Below, in pieces: positions 9,837 through 17,088 of a stretch of 64,000 nucleotides of DNA (positions within the stretch are counted from its first letter, which is position 1; the number at the start of each line of letters is the position of its first letter). Origin of the DNA: Fimbriiglobus ruber (lineage in GTDB: Bacteria; Planctomycetota; Planctomycetia; Gemmatales; Gemmataceae); the NCBI RefSeq assembly GCF_002197845.1, contig NZ_NIDE01000017.1:1534712-1598711 (forward strand), in the 5' to 3' direction. The notes beneath the pieces were generated by a model, which worked only from the letters and a program-made list of their open reading frames with translations, was not told where the DNA came from and made no database searches. A program made the position numbers and the translations under genes.

Positions 9837-9886
9837 GCCGCCACCTCCCGCCCGATCAACATCGTGATCGGGCGGGAGGTGGCGGC
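9837..9886. terminator. Perfect 22-bp hairpin between convergent genes
   Basis: Bases 9837-9858 pair exactly with 9865-9886 around the six-base loop acatcg. It lies 6 bases past the stop codon of the minus-strand gene and 177 bases after the plus-strand gene, so it could end transcription from both sides. There is no clear T-run, so it may act by structure alone or be a repeat-type palindrome. Confidence 0.6.
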
Positions 9887-9891
9887 CGCGG

Positions 9892-10509
9892 TCATTCAGG
9901 TGTCTTGTCCACGGTCTTTTCGTTCCGAATCGAACGGCCGATTTGCTCGACAACGAGCATGACCTTGGGGTCGCGTTTCAGGTCGAAGAGTGCGGTGAGG
10001 AAGTCGGTCAGGGCGGCGGGAGTCGGTCGATCTGCCGTCGGCCCGACGGGGGAAACGACGGCACGATAGGCGAGTTGGACGATCACTTCGATCGCCAACG
10101 TGGCGGCGCGAAGTGGTTTCGTGACGCGTACCTCGCGCCATGGCAACCTGAGGGGATAGGGCAAGGTTTCATGGAGTTTAGCAGCTTCGATTATCTGTTC
10201 GAGTTGCTTGACCAGTGGTATCGAAGTATCGCGTTTGGGGAGCCCCACGTCGTCCGCACGGAACGGGTCACAGAACAGGAGAACCGACTCAACGAGCGGT
10301 CCGCACCCGAACGTTTGGGCCCGTTTTGCGATGTCCGTCGTGAACTGTGAGCGGGTTCGTTCTACGTCGTCGAGTTCGCCGGTGGCTTCATTGCTCGCCG
10401 CTGTCGGTCGACTATGGCGGGCCCGCTGTTTATCTGCGAGAAATTCCGTGTTGGGGTCTTGTAAAGACGGATTGCCCCAACGTTTTGGTGTGTTATCAGG
10501 CGTGGACAT
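9892..10509 (-). CDS. Hypothetical protein, 205 residues
   Basis: Not recognised. The N-terminal third is polar and charged (KRWGNPSLQDPNTEFLADKQ, then ELDDVERTRSQFTTDIAKRA). The rest is predicted helical with hydrophobic patches such as LRAATLAIEVIVQLAYRAVV but no clear transmembrane segment. A ggga element lies a few bases before the ATG. G+C is lower than in neighbours, which may mean transfer. A 15-bp palindrome (10532-10546) sits just upstream and a perfect hairpin just downstream. Three small genes at 10918-11848 face the same way and might belong with it, but the 408-bp gap makes a shared transcript uncertain. Confidence 0.6.
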   Translation of the reverse strand: MSTPDNTPKRWGNPSLQDPNTEFLADKQRARHSRPTAASNEATGELDDVERTRSQFTTDIAKRAQTFGCGPLVESVLLFCDPFRADDVGLPKRDTSIPLVKQLEQIIEAAKLHETLPYPLRLPWREVRVTKPLRAATLAIEVIVQLAYRAVVSPVGPTADRPTPAALTDFLTALFDLKRDPKVMLVVEQIGRSIRNEKTVDKTPE

Positions 10510-10917
10510 GATATCCCTAGTCGGTAGGTAACCACCTGTCAGGTGGGCGGGGGTCTGTAACGAACGGAATGCGCGTCAGCGGCTGCGAGAGCCCAGATTG
10601 GGTTGCCCGGTGCCCTTCCTTGGCGACGTTCTGGTACCCGACCGCCGGCGCGCATCCAGGCGCCGGCGGACAACATGCACAGGAATCAGCGTCCACAATT
10701 CCTCCCCTCGAATAAACGTGGTTGATGGTCAACAAACGAACGCACGGCAATTTCAACCGACATAGGAGTTTTGCATGCACTTCTGTGGCGGTCCTCGAAT
10801 CGAGGTGGCACAGAGCGCGGGCCAAAGATGGAAGAGGTGCCCGGGAAAGAGGGCAGGTCGGTCAACCGACCTGCTCGGGGGCAATCTTTGGCAAATCGAC
10901 GAGTGAGAGGCCGATCG
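10510..10917. other. Gene-free 408-bp stretch
   Basis: Apart from the palindrome at 10532-10546, no gene is supported. Short open frames exist on both strands but have poor composition and no start signals. A cgccggcgcgcatccaggcgccgg stretch near 10640-10672 can form a G+C-rich stem. Confidence 0.45.
10532..10546. promoter_or_regulatory. 15-bp palindrome upstream of the 205-residue hypothetical gene
   Basis: The sequence ccacctgtcaggtgg has 7-bp arms around a single base. It lies 23-37 bases before the ATG at 10509, where a repressor site would overlap the promoter. No regulator gene is adjacent, so its role is a guess. Confidence 0.3.
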
Positions 10918-11154
10918 TCAACCCCGTTCGGGGTTCTTGGGTCGGGGGGGCTCGGTTGCGGCGAGTTCGGGCGACGCGCCCCATAACACGGCATGGGTGG
11001 CGAGGTAGGTCTTGAACACCGCCGGATCGCGCAAGTCCTCCGTCAGCTCTGAACTCCAACTTAACGGATATTCCCCGTTCCACGCCAGTATTTCTTCGAC
11101 AATCCGCCCGATCATGTCGCTCGGTAACCAGTCACCGGAATTCGGCTCAGCCAT
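10918..11154 (-). CDS. Small hypothetical protein, 78 residues
   Basis: Not recognised. The protein begins MAEPNSGDWLPSDMIGRIVE and reads as a soluble helical protein with Trp residues (AWNGEYPLSWSSELTEDL), ending in a Pro-rich tail. Its ATG overlaps the stop of the gene before it by 8 bases (atggctga), so the two are probably translated together. This overlap decided the start over a longer frame. It is the last member of a three-gene run reading leftwards from 11848. Confidence 0.55.
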   Translation of the reverse strand: MAEPNSGDWLPSDMIGRIVEEILAWNGEYPLSWSSELTEDLRDPAVFKTYLATHAVLWGASPELAATEPPRPKNPERG

Positions 11155-11509
11155 TATCGGGCTCCCGCCTCGGCCGAAAATCGTCGGGAACTCGCCCTTC
11201 CGCGTCCGCACCACTGTCCGCCGGTCGAGGCTGATGGACCGAGGTGACGGAAAAGGGCAACGGACCGGTGGTATCGACTCTCGCCGTGATGGTCCCACTG
11301 GTCGGTTTAACGGTTCGCGTCGTGGTCGGCTTCGAACCGGGCTTCCCTTTCGGATCTTCGGTCAGTTTCTGATCGGTCGCCGGCGCGACCGGGGTCGTCT
11401 TGGTACGCGCGTTCTTGCGGGTTACGGGGGACTTCGGGGTCGGGTTCTTGGTCGAAGGCCGGGTGGACTTCGACGTCGGCTTCGTGGTTTTCGTGTGGCG
11501 AGTTGTCAC
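11147..11509 (-). CDS. Thr/Lys/Pro-rich basic protein, 120 residues
   Basis: No family is recognised. The first 75 residues are low-complexity and strongly basic, dominated by Thr, Lys, Pro and Arg (for example TTKPTSKSTRPSTKNPTPKS), like a disordered nucleic-acid-binding tail. The remainder is Pro/Arg-rich with an acidic patch. The start is GTG with a ggag element about nine bases upstream. It ends overlapping the following 78-residue gene by 8 bases. The overlap supports a real gene, but the sequence bias makes the call moderate. Confidence 0.5.
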   Translation of the reverse strand: MTTRHTKTTKPTSKSTRPSTKNPTPKSPVTRKNARTKTTPVAPATDQKLTEDPKGKPGSKPTTTRTVKPTSGTITARVDTTGPLPFSVTSVHQPRPADSGADAEGRVPDDFRPRREPDNG

Positions 11510-11563
11510 GGGTAGGTACTCCGGAAAGAGGAAAAAATGGTGCCAGGGTGACGGGGTCTTGGT

Positions 11564-11848
11564 TTAATCGCTCAGACGGAGTCGCAACGAGCGAACGTCT
11601 TCGCGGTTTAACGAGAGGTTGCTGGAGGCACGAACAAGTCGTGTGAGAGTCGAGTATGCTTCGTCGACCGCATCTTGGGCCGCGAAGACGTTCTGCAGGC
11701 AATCATCCCGGTCGCGGTCGGTCATTTCGTCCTCACAACACAGCTTGTGTAACTCGCTACGGGCCGAGTTCGTCCGGGTCAGAGCGGTCATGTAGGCGAT
11801 AAGGGCGATGAGAACTACTTCCACCTCGTTCAGATCTTGGCACGCCAT
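11564..11848 (-). CDS. Small hypothetical helical protein, 94 residues
   Basis: Not recognised. The protein starts MACQDLNEVEVVLIALIAYM, has a Cys pair (KLCCEDEM) and is otherwise helical, with DCLQNVFAAQDAVDEAYSTL. A clear ribosome-binding site (aaggaga, eight bases before ATG) fixes the start at 11848. It heads the run of three small genes and is followed after 54 bases by the basic Thr/Lys-rich protein. Lower G+C than most of the window. Confidence 0.6.
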   Translation of the reverse strand: MACQDLNEVEVVLIALIAYMTALTRTNSARSELHKLCCEDEMTDRDRDDCLQNVFAAQDAVDEAYSTLTRLVRASSNLSLNREDVRSLRLRLSD

Positions 11849-12213
11849 GTTCTCGTCTCCTTGTTGGCATAACATGATGGGACGGCAAAAGAGTCACGCG
11901 ACGGGTGATTCGCATCCGACCTGACCGCTGCGAGGTCTCCCATCTCTCACGTGGGAAATTCGGAATTTGCGCGGAAAACAGGTCAAAATCACGCGGAAGA
12001 GATTTGTTAAGTCTTAAAAGACAGGAACTTAAATTTTTTTCGATCTTTTCCAATCGTCTTTCTACGCCTCAGTCGTTTGAGGGAAAAACCAGCGATGCTG
12101 TTTTCAGAGACACGCCGACCGACCCCGGCCGACCAGGATTATGAAGTGTGACTACTTCCCGCGAGAGGTCCAATTTTCACGAAAAGATGGTAATCGGCGG
12201 AGGCGGTCCGCGA
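11849..12213. other. Gene-free 365-bp, A+T-rich stretch
   Basis: No gene seen. Bases 11930-12070 are unusually A+T-rich for this window (runs such as aaattttttt) and probably hold the promoter of the leftward gene run starting at 11848. The right end borders the stop of the membrane-fusion protein gene. Confidence 0.5.
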
Positions 12214-13566
12214 TCATTCTTCCTTCGGCGTGACCGTCTGCCCGTCGGCGAGGGCGCCGAGGTTGCCGACCGCGAACTTCTCGGTGCCGGTCAACGGCTG
12301 CCAGTCGCCGGCATAGACGGTCGCGAGCCGCTTCTCAAGGAGTTGGTAACCGACCGGGTCGGTGCGACCGACGCGGACGCGGAGTTTGACCGCCTTACCC
12401 CCCTCGATCGCGTAACAGTAGGCCGTCTCGTCCGCGAACAGGACGCACGCGGCCGGGACGACGTAGGCGTCCTTCGTCGTCGCCGCGATGCGGGCCATCG
12501 CGTACGTCCCGGGCGTCAGCGAGCCGTCGGCGTTTTGCAGGTCGATCTCGGCCCGCAAGGCGCGGGTGTCCGGGTTGACCACCCGGGCAGTCCGCGTCAC
12601 CGCGCCGGCCACCTCCCGGTTGCCCAGCGCGGGGAACCGGACGACAGCCTTCGACCCCGCTTTGACTTGGTCGGCCGCGACCTCGGGGACGTCCACGAAC
12701 ACGCGGACCACGTCCAGCCGGGCGACCGTAAACAGCGGTTCGGACCGCGTCCCGGACGACGGCTGCAAGAAGTGGCCGGTGTGGACGTACCGGCCGGTGA
12801 TGACGCCCTTGAACGGCGAGCGGATCTCGCGGTAGTGGAGGAGGGCCGTCATCCGCCGGGCGTCCGCCTCGGCCAATCGGACGTGCGCCTGGGCGGCCTT
12901 CAAGTCGGCATCCGCCCGGCCCCGCCGGGCCGTCGCCTCCCGCAGCGCGGCCTCGGCCGATGCGACCCGCGCGGCCACCTCGGCCTTCGTCGCGGCAGCC
13001 GACTTCGACTGCTTCCGCGTCTCGTCCAGCGTCTGGGTGTCGATCACCTTCTGGGACACCAGCGTCTCGACGCGGCGGACTTCGGACTCCCACCGGGCGA
13101 AGTCCGCCTCCGCGCGGGCGATGGCGGCCTTCGCCTCCGTGACCATCGCCCCGGCCGCGGTCTCGTGCGCGGCCGCGACGTCGATCCCCTTCCGCGCCTG
13201 CTCGACTTCGGCCTCCGCCTGTCCGACGGCCGCGACCTTCTGGGCCGCCTCCTGCTCCAGTTCCGGGATGTCGATGGTGGCGAGGACTTCGTCCGCCTCA
13301 ACCGGGTCGCCCAGGTCTTTCGGGATGGTCTTGACGTACCCCGGCAGTTTCGCGACGAGCGGCGTCGTCTCGAACGCCTGGACCGTCCCCGGTTGCTCGA
13401 CCGACCAGTTCAAATCGAGCCGCTTCGGCGTGGCGACGGCAACGACGGCCGGCGCGTCCGACGCGGACAGGGAACTACCGCCGGTCGCACCCGTGCTACG
13501 ATTGCACCCGGCGCACGCGGCGAGCGCGAGCGCCAGCACGGCGGAAAGACGGGGACGGGTCGGCAT
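12214..13566 (-). CDS. RND efflux periplasmic adaptor (HlyD/MFP family) lipoprotein
   Basis: Membrane-fusion protein linking an inner-membrane pump to an outer-membrane channel. The 450-residue protein has a lipoprotein leader (LALALAACAGC). The lipoyl/barrel-sandwich region follows (VQPGTVQAFE-like start, PLVAKLPGYVKTIPKDLGDP, ADEVLATIDIPEL), then a long Ala/Glu-rich coiled coil of about 130 residues. The second half of the lipoyl domain is REIRSPFKGVITGRYVHTGH, followed by the beta-barrel. No RND pump or TolC gene is next to it; the nearest TolC trace is the remnant at 20830. It may pair with a pump elsewhere. Confidence 0.88.
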   Translation of the reverse strand: MPTRPRLSAVLALALAACAGCNRSTGATGGSSLSASDAPAVVAVATPKRLDLNWSVEQPGTVQAFETTPLVAKLPGYVKTIPKDLGDPVEADEVLATIDIPELEQEAAQKVAAVGQAEAEVEQARKGIDVAAAHETAAGAMVTEAKAAIARAEADFARWESEVRRVETLVSQKVIDTQTLDETRKQSKSAAATKAEVAARVASAEAALREATARRGRADADLKAAQAHVRLAEADARRMTALLHYREIRSPFKGVITGRYVHTGHFLQPSSGTRSEPLFTVARLDVVRVFVDVPEVAADQVKAGSKAVVRFPALGNREVAGAVTRTARVVNPDTRALRAEIDLQNADGSLTPGTYAMARIAATTKDAYVVPAACVLFADETAYCYAIEGGKAVKLRVRVGRTDPVGYQLLEKRLATVYAGDWQPLTGTEKFAVGNLGALADGQTVTPKEE

Positions 13567-13628
13567 GGATAGGCTCTTGGGGTAGTTGCACGATATTATA
13601 ACACGCTCACGGAAGGCGACGGCTCGGG

Positions 13629-14465
13629 TTACTCATCGGAGTCGTCGTACTCGTCCCAAGTCGGCCAATCAACGGGAATCTCCGCAGAGCTTTCGTTGCG
13701 TACAAGGCGCCCATTTTCGAACCGCAGCCAGTGTGGTCCGGTATTAGAAACAGGCTCGGGGCACCACGTTTTGAATTCATCGGAGTCGCTGTACGGTCGA
13801 AGGGCAGTGTTTGATGGTCCGGAGACATCCCGAAAATATCCGTTCACCTGCTGTATGACTCTGCGGGCAATTTCAGATTCTCGCTCGGCGCACATGTTGT
13901 AAGCGAGAATTTCCCACCGGCCGCATCTGAGATGCGGTTCCAGAGACGGCGGAGTCGGGCGGAGCAATTCGATTGCCCCCGGCGGTGCGCCCGCGTATTC
14001 GGGATACTGCCAGTCTGGCGGGTCGGCGATCGCAAGGAGACGAACACCAGCCGGGGTCACGGACCAGTACGCCGGCACGTCCGGGATCGCGACCTGACAG
14101 AGATAGACAGTGCTGAGTGGTGCCATCGCATAGAGCCCGGGCGCGGCACCGACGTACTCCTCGGCGGAAAGCGTAACTGTCTCCGGCATCCCGCGGCTAA
14201 ATTCGATGGCCTCGACCCGCGCGTACGGCGCGAACTCGGTCGTCCACCGTTTGCGGTTCCGGGCTAGCAGAAGGGCCGTTTCGGATATCGATTGGACCCA
14301 CTCCGGCGACCACGGGGCGGCGTTCGGACGTTCGATCTGGAGCCGGATGAGGGCGGCCCGTTCCGGGTAACCGCGTTCCTCGATCCAGTCCGCGTACACG
14401 AGCCGCGGGAGGTCGTCGGCCGGGTTCGCGATGATCGCCCCGAGAAGTGCCCGCTCGTCGTCCAT
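13629..14465 (-). CDS. TIGR02996 domain protein, 278 residues (paralogue 1)
   Basis: Gemmata-type protein with the N-terminal TIGR02996 motif (DERALLGAIIANPADDLPRL, then VYADWIEERG and RAALIRLQIE). The rest is a long divergent region of unknown function, ending in a strongly acidic tail (DWPTWDEYDDSDE). TIGR02996 is a short companion domain known mostly from Gemmata relatives; its job is not established. The start is set at the motif. Only 26 bases separate it from the next paralogue upstream, so both are probably on one transcript and arose by duplication. Confidence 0.8.
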   Translation of the reverse strand: MDDERALLGAIIANPADDLPRLVYADWIEERGYPERAALIRLQIERPNAAPWSPEWVQSISETALLLARNRKRWTTEFAPYARVEAIEFSRGMPETVTLSAEEYVGAAPGLYAMAPLSTVYLCQVAIPDVPAYWSVTPAGVRLLAIADPPDWQYPEYAGAPPGAIELLRPTPPSLEPHLRCGRWEILAYNMCAERESEIARRVIQQVNGYFRDVSGPSNTALRPYSDSDEFKTWCPEPVSNTGPHWLRFENGRLVRNESSAEIPVDWPTWDEYDDSDE

Positions 14466-14491
14466 AATTCGCGACTCCGTCGCCGACCGGC

Positions 14492-15331
14492 TCACAGGTA
14501 TTCGACGTCCCACACAAAGTCCCATTCGTAAGGGATGTCGAACCCGACAACATGCCGCACCGGCCGCCCGTCCTCGAACCACAACCACTGCGGTCCTTCA
14601 GACGGGTCCGGCACCCGGCACCAACCCTCGAAGTCTTTCAGGGTATAGTACGGCCGGACCGCGAGCGACCACCGCCGCGCGTCGCCGGCCACCCACGAGT
14701 CGAAGTCGGCCCCGGCGATGAATCGCTCCGCGATCGCCCGTTCGTGCATACTGGTTATGTCAAACGCCAGGACGAGCCACGTTCCGGTCCTCAGTTCCGG
14801 CTCCAGGCGACACGGGGTTGCCGGCAGGAGGTCGACGAAGAGCGATTCCGATTCGTCGCCGGACGGCGATTCCCACGATAGTACCCGGATCCGGATGCGG
14901 CGCCCGAGGGCGTGTTGAAACCTGTCGGCCGTCGCGAGCGCGCGCCACAGTTTTTCGGTATCGGTCAGGTGCAGTTCGCGGACCGGCAGCGCGTGGAACA
15001 GATCGCTCTCGGACTCGCAAACCGCGGCCGTCGAGGCGCGAACGATTTCCGGCATCCCGCGGCAGAAATCGATCCGCTCGGCGGCAATGTATCGCCGGCA
15101 CTCATCCATCCACTCCACACGGTAACGGGCAAGCAGGCCGGCGGTCTGTCCGATCAACCGCCAATAGGTCGGCGACCCGTTCGACGTCCGGTGCAGTTCG
15201 ATTTGCGCGCGGATGAAGTGGGCCCGGGCCGCCCGCCCCTGTTCCTCCAGCCAGTCGGCGTAAACCAGGCGCGGGAGGTCGTCGTCCGGGGTCACGGCGA
15301 CCGCCCGTAGAAGGGCGTCCTCGTCCGTCAT
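14492..15331 (-). CDS. TIGR02996 domain protein, 279 residues (paralogue 2)
   Basis: Same architecture as the gene after it. TIGR02996 (DEDALLRAVAVTPDDDLPRL, VYADWLEEQG, FIRAQIELHR) is followed by shared landmarks: a LLARYRVEW segment matching LLARNRKRW, FCRGMPEIV matching FSRGMPETV, and a GPQWLWFEDGRPVR segment matching GPHWLRFENGRLVR. The two clearly share a common origin along their full length. No signal peptide. Function unknown. It probably heads a two-gene unit, with its promoter in the 315-bp gap shared with the divergent ferritin-like gene. Confidence 0.82.
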   Translation of the reverse strand: MTDEDALLRAVAVTPDDDLPRLVYADWLEEQGRAARAHFIRAQIELHRTSNGSPTYWRLIGQTAGLLARYRVEWMDECRRYIAAERIDFCRGMPEIVRASTAAVCESESDLFHALPVRELHLTDTEKLWRALATADRFQHALGRRIRIRVLSWESPSGDESESLFVDLLPATPCRLEPELRTGTWLVLAFDITSMHERAIAERFIAGADFDSWVAGDARRWSLAVRPYYTLKDFEGWCRVPDPSEGPQWLWFEDGRPVRHVVGFDIPYEWDFVWDVEYL

Positions 15332-15646
15332 CGTTTCGGGGGGCCGCGTTCGCGGCGAGAAGGTCGGCGGACCGGCCGGGCGGGACGTTCCCGCATCCGG
15401 CCACTGCCTTCATGCGTTCCATCTTCCTTCTCGACACCCCGTGTCCGGTTCGGGTTCATCGGACAACGTGGCCGGAGGGGTGCCCGAGGGACAATCGCCG
15501 AATTGCCTGACCATTGCTGGTTCGATTCACCAATTCACATCTTGGGAAAAGTCACGTTTTCGACTTAAAAATGGCCGGTTTGGAATTGACGGGAATCTTC
15601 CAGCCCATTAACTTTGCATTGCAAAATAATTTACACAGGAGAGCCA
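15332..15646. other. Divergent promoter region, 315 bp
   Basis: Lies between the leftward TIGR02996 pair and the rightward ferritin-like gene. No gene is seen. The right part (about 15530-15630) is A+T-rich and likely holds the promoter of the ferritin-like gene. Confidence 0.5.
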
Positions 15647-16483
15647 ATGCCCCACTTCGTACCGTGCACACCCCGGTCGTCGGCCGAGTGGTGCGATTAT
15701 TTCGAGGCGAATGCGAAGGGGCTGCTCGCCGTGCCCTGGGACGCGGGGCCGGGCATCACCGACGTGGAATTGGCGGCCGTCGCGGGATCCATTCAGCAAT
15801 TCCAGCTCGGAGAAAGCTCGGAAGGCCGCAACCTCATTCGTGCGGCCGCCGAGTACGCGGTTCAGGTCAACGACCCCGATTATTTGAAAGCCATGCTCCT
15901 CTTCATTGGCGAAGAACACCGGCACGCCCGCGACCTCGGCCGCTTTTTGGCGCTCGCCGGTGTCCCCCTACTGCGGCACAACTGGGTCGACAGCGTGTTC
16001 CGCCGGCTGCGGCGCGGTGCCGGGCTGGAGTCGACGCTCGTCATCTTGCTAACAGCGGAACTCGTGGCGAAGGTGTACTACCGCGCGATCCGCGACGCCA
16101 CGGCGTCGCCCGTCCTCCGCCGCCTTTGCTCGCAAATCTTGCGCGACGAACTGATGCACACACGGTTTCACTTCGAGCGGTTGGGCCGGCTCCGCTTTGG
16201 TCGGGCACGGTGGCGGGTGGCCGGGAGTGTGTTGCGTCACCGAGTCCTGTTCGGCGTCGCGTGCGTCGTCGTCTGGTGGACCCACCGGGCGGCCCTGCGG
16301 GCGGGCGGGTACGGGTTCGCGCGCTACTGGGGAGCCATGATGCGGGAATTCCGCAGCGCAGTTCGGGAGATGGACCCCGCACGATATCACTTCAGGGAAC
16401 CAGTGGACAACGCTCCTCAACCCGAAAGCACCGCCCGTAGACGATTCCTTCCGGAGCAGTGTGTCGTTTCGACAACGAGTTAA
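15647..16483 (+). CDS. Ferritin-like domain protein
   Basis: Predicted four-helix di-iron protein of 278 residues, function unknown. Iron-ligand-type motifs are visible: GEEHRHARDLGRFL in the first half and LTAELVAKVYYRAI with LRDELMHTRFHFERL in the second. This gives the E-x6-Y and E-x2-H pattern of rubrerythrin/ferritin-like proteins. A hydrophobic stretch near residue 200 (VLFGVACVVVWWTH) may be membrane-associated. The start at 15647 follows aggagag at a good distance. It may act in iron or peroxide handling, or as a di-iron oxygenase; the sequence alone does not decide. Confidence 0.7.
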   Translation: MPHFVPCTPRSSAEWCDYFEANAKGLLAVPWDAGPGITDVELAAVAGSIQQFQLGESSEGRNLIRAAAEYAVQVNDPDYLKAMLLFIGEEHRHARDLGRFLALAGVPLLRHNWVDSVFRRLRRGAGLESTLVILLTAELVAKVYYRAIRDATASPVLRRLCSQILRDELMHTRFHFERLGRLRFGRARWRVAGSVLRHRVLFGVACVVVWWTHRAALRAGGYGFARYWGAMMREFRSAVREMDPARYHFREPVDNAPQPESTARRRFLPEQCVVSTTS

Positions 16484-16738
16484 CAGTCGCCGTTCAAGTG
16501 GTTTATGGAATGGCCGAAGTTCATGGGCCGGTACGGGACGGATAGGTCAGATCGCGGCAATCGTTGAGACAGTCACTCCGGCTTTGCCGGAGTGGGTCGT
16601 TCGCCGGAGCCGGTACGCCAGTTGCTGAGACTGATCGCCTCGCGAGTGACGGGGCCAAGCGGCTTCGTCAAACGCTCGCGATCTTCACCCCGCCGCCTTC
16701 GGGCAGCCGGGACTCTCCGTTTAGAAGGAATCTCCGTC

Positions 16739-16951
16739 ATGTCGAAGAAAGCCGCCGAATCACATAAGAAGGCTGCCGAATCGCACAAGAAGGCCGGCGA
16801 ACATCACGAACAGGCCGCCAAACATCACGAAGCGGGCAACCACGAGAAGGCCGCGCACCACGCGCATACCGCGAAGGGGCACCAAACCCACGCCGAGCGG
16901 CACACGAATGATGCCGCCGCGCACCACGCCGAAGAACACGGCGCGAAGTAG
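16739..16951 (+). CDS. His/Lys/Ala-rich small repeat protein, 70 residues
   Basis: Tiny protein made of imperfect seven-residue units such as AAESHKK, AAESHKK, AGEHHEQ and AAKHHEA. It continues with HEKAAHHAHTAKGHQ and ends in DAAAHHAEEHGAK. About one residue in four is His, so metal binding is possible. The heptads suggest a single amphipathic helix like small stress or LEA-type proteins. The start follows aaggaa at 10 bases. A strong rho-independent terminator follows 16 bases after the stop, showing a short, self-contained transcript. No family can be named with confidence. Confidence 0.7.
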   Translation: MSKKAAESHKKAAESHKKAGEHHEQAAKHHEAGNHEKAAHHAHTAKGHQTHAERHTNDAAAHHAEEHGAK

Positions 16952-16967
16952 TCTTGGGCTAAAGCCA

Positions 16968-17002
16968 GACGGGGTGCGGAACCTTCCGCACCCCGTCGTT
17001 TT
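16968..17002 (+). terminator. Rho-independent terminator after the His-rich gene
   Basis: Thirteen-base arms (16968-16980 and 16985-16997) pair exactly around acct, followed by gttttt. Textbook intrinsic terminator for the plus-strand gene ending at 16951. Confidence 0.88.
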
Positions 17003-17046
17003 TGTGTCCAGATACGCACATCTTCCAGGTCGTTCACTTCCCCAAA

Positions 17047-17088
17047 TCAACCACCGAGCGTTACACCTCAACCACCGAGCGTTACACC
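17047..17088. repeat. Exact 21-bp tandem duplication across a stop codon
   Basis: Two identical 21-base units lie head to tail (17047-17067 and 17068-17088). The second contains the stop codon of the minus-strand DUF1501 gene (17082-17084), and the first repeats it 21 bases further on in the same frame. It may be slippage, or a back-up stop. Confidence 0.8.

Noticed and set aside
10517-10825. Open minus-strand frame upstream of the 205-residue hypothetical gene
   Set aside because: Cys/Pro-rich irregular composition, no start signal, overlaps the palindrome.
12148-13572. Long plus-strand frame opposite the membrane-fusion protein
   Set aside because: Arg/Asp/Gly-rich shadow composition; the minus frame is a full HlyD-type protein.
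17047-17088. Start of a CRISPR array
   Set aside because: Only two units with no spacer between them.
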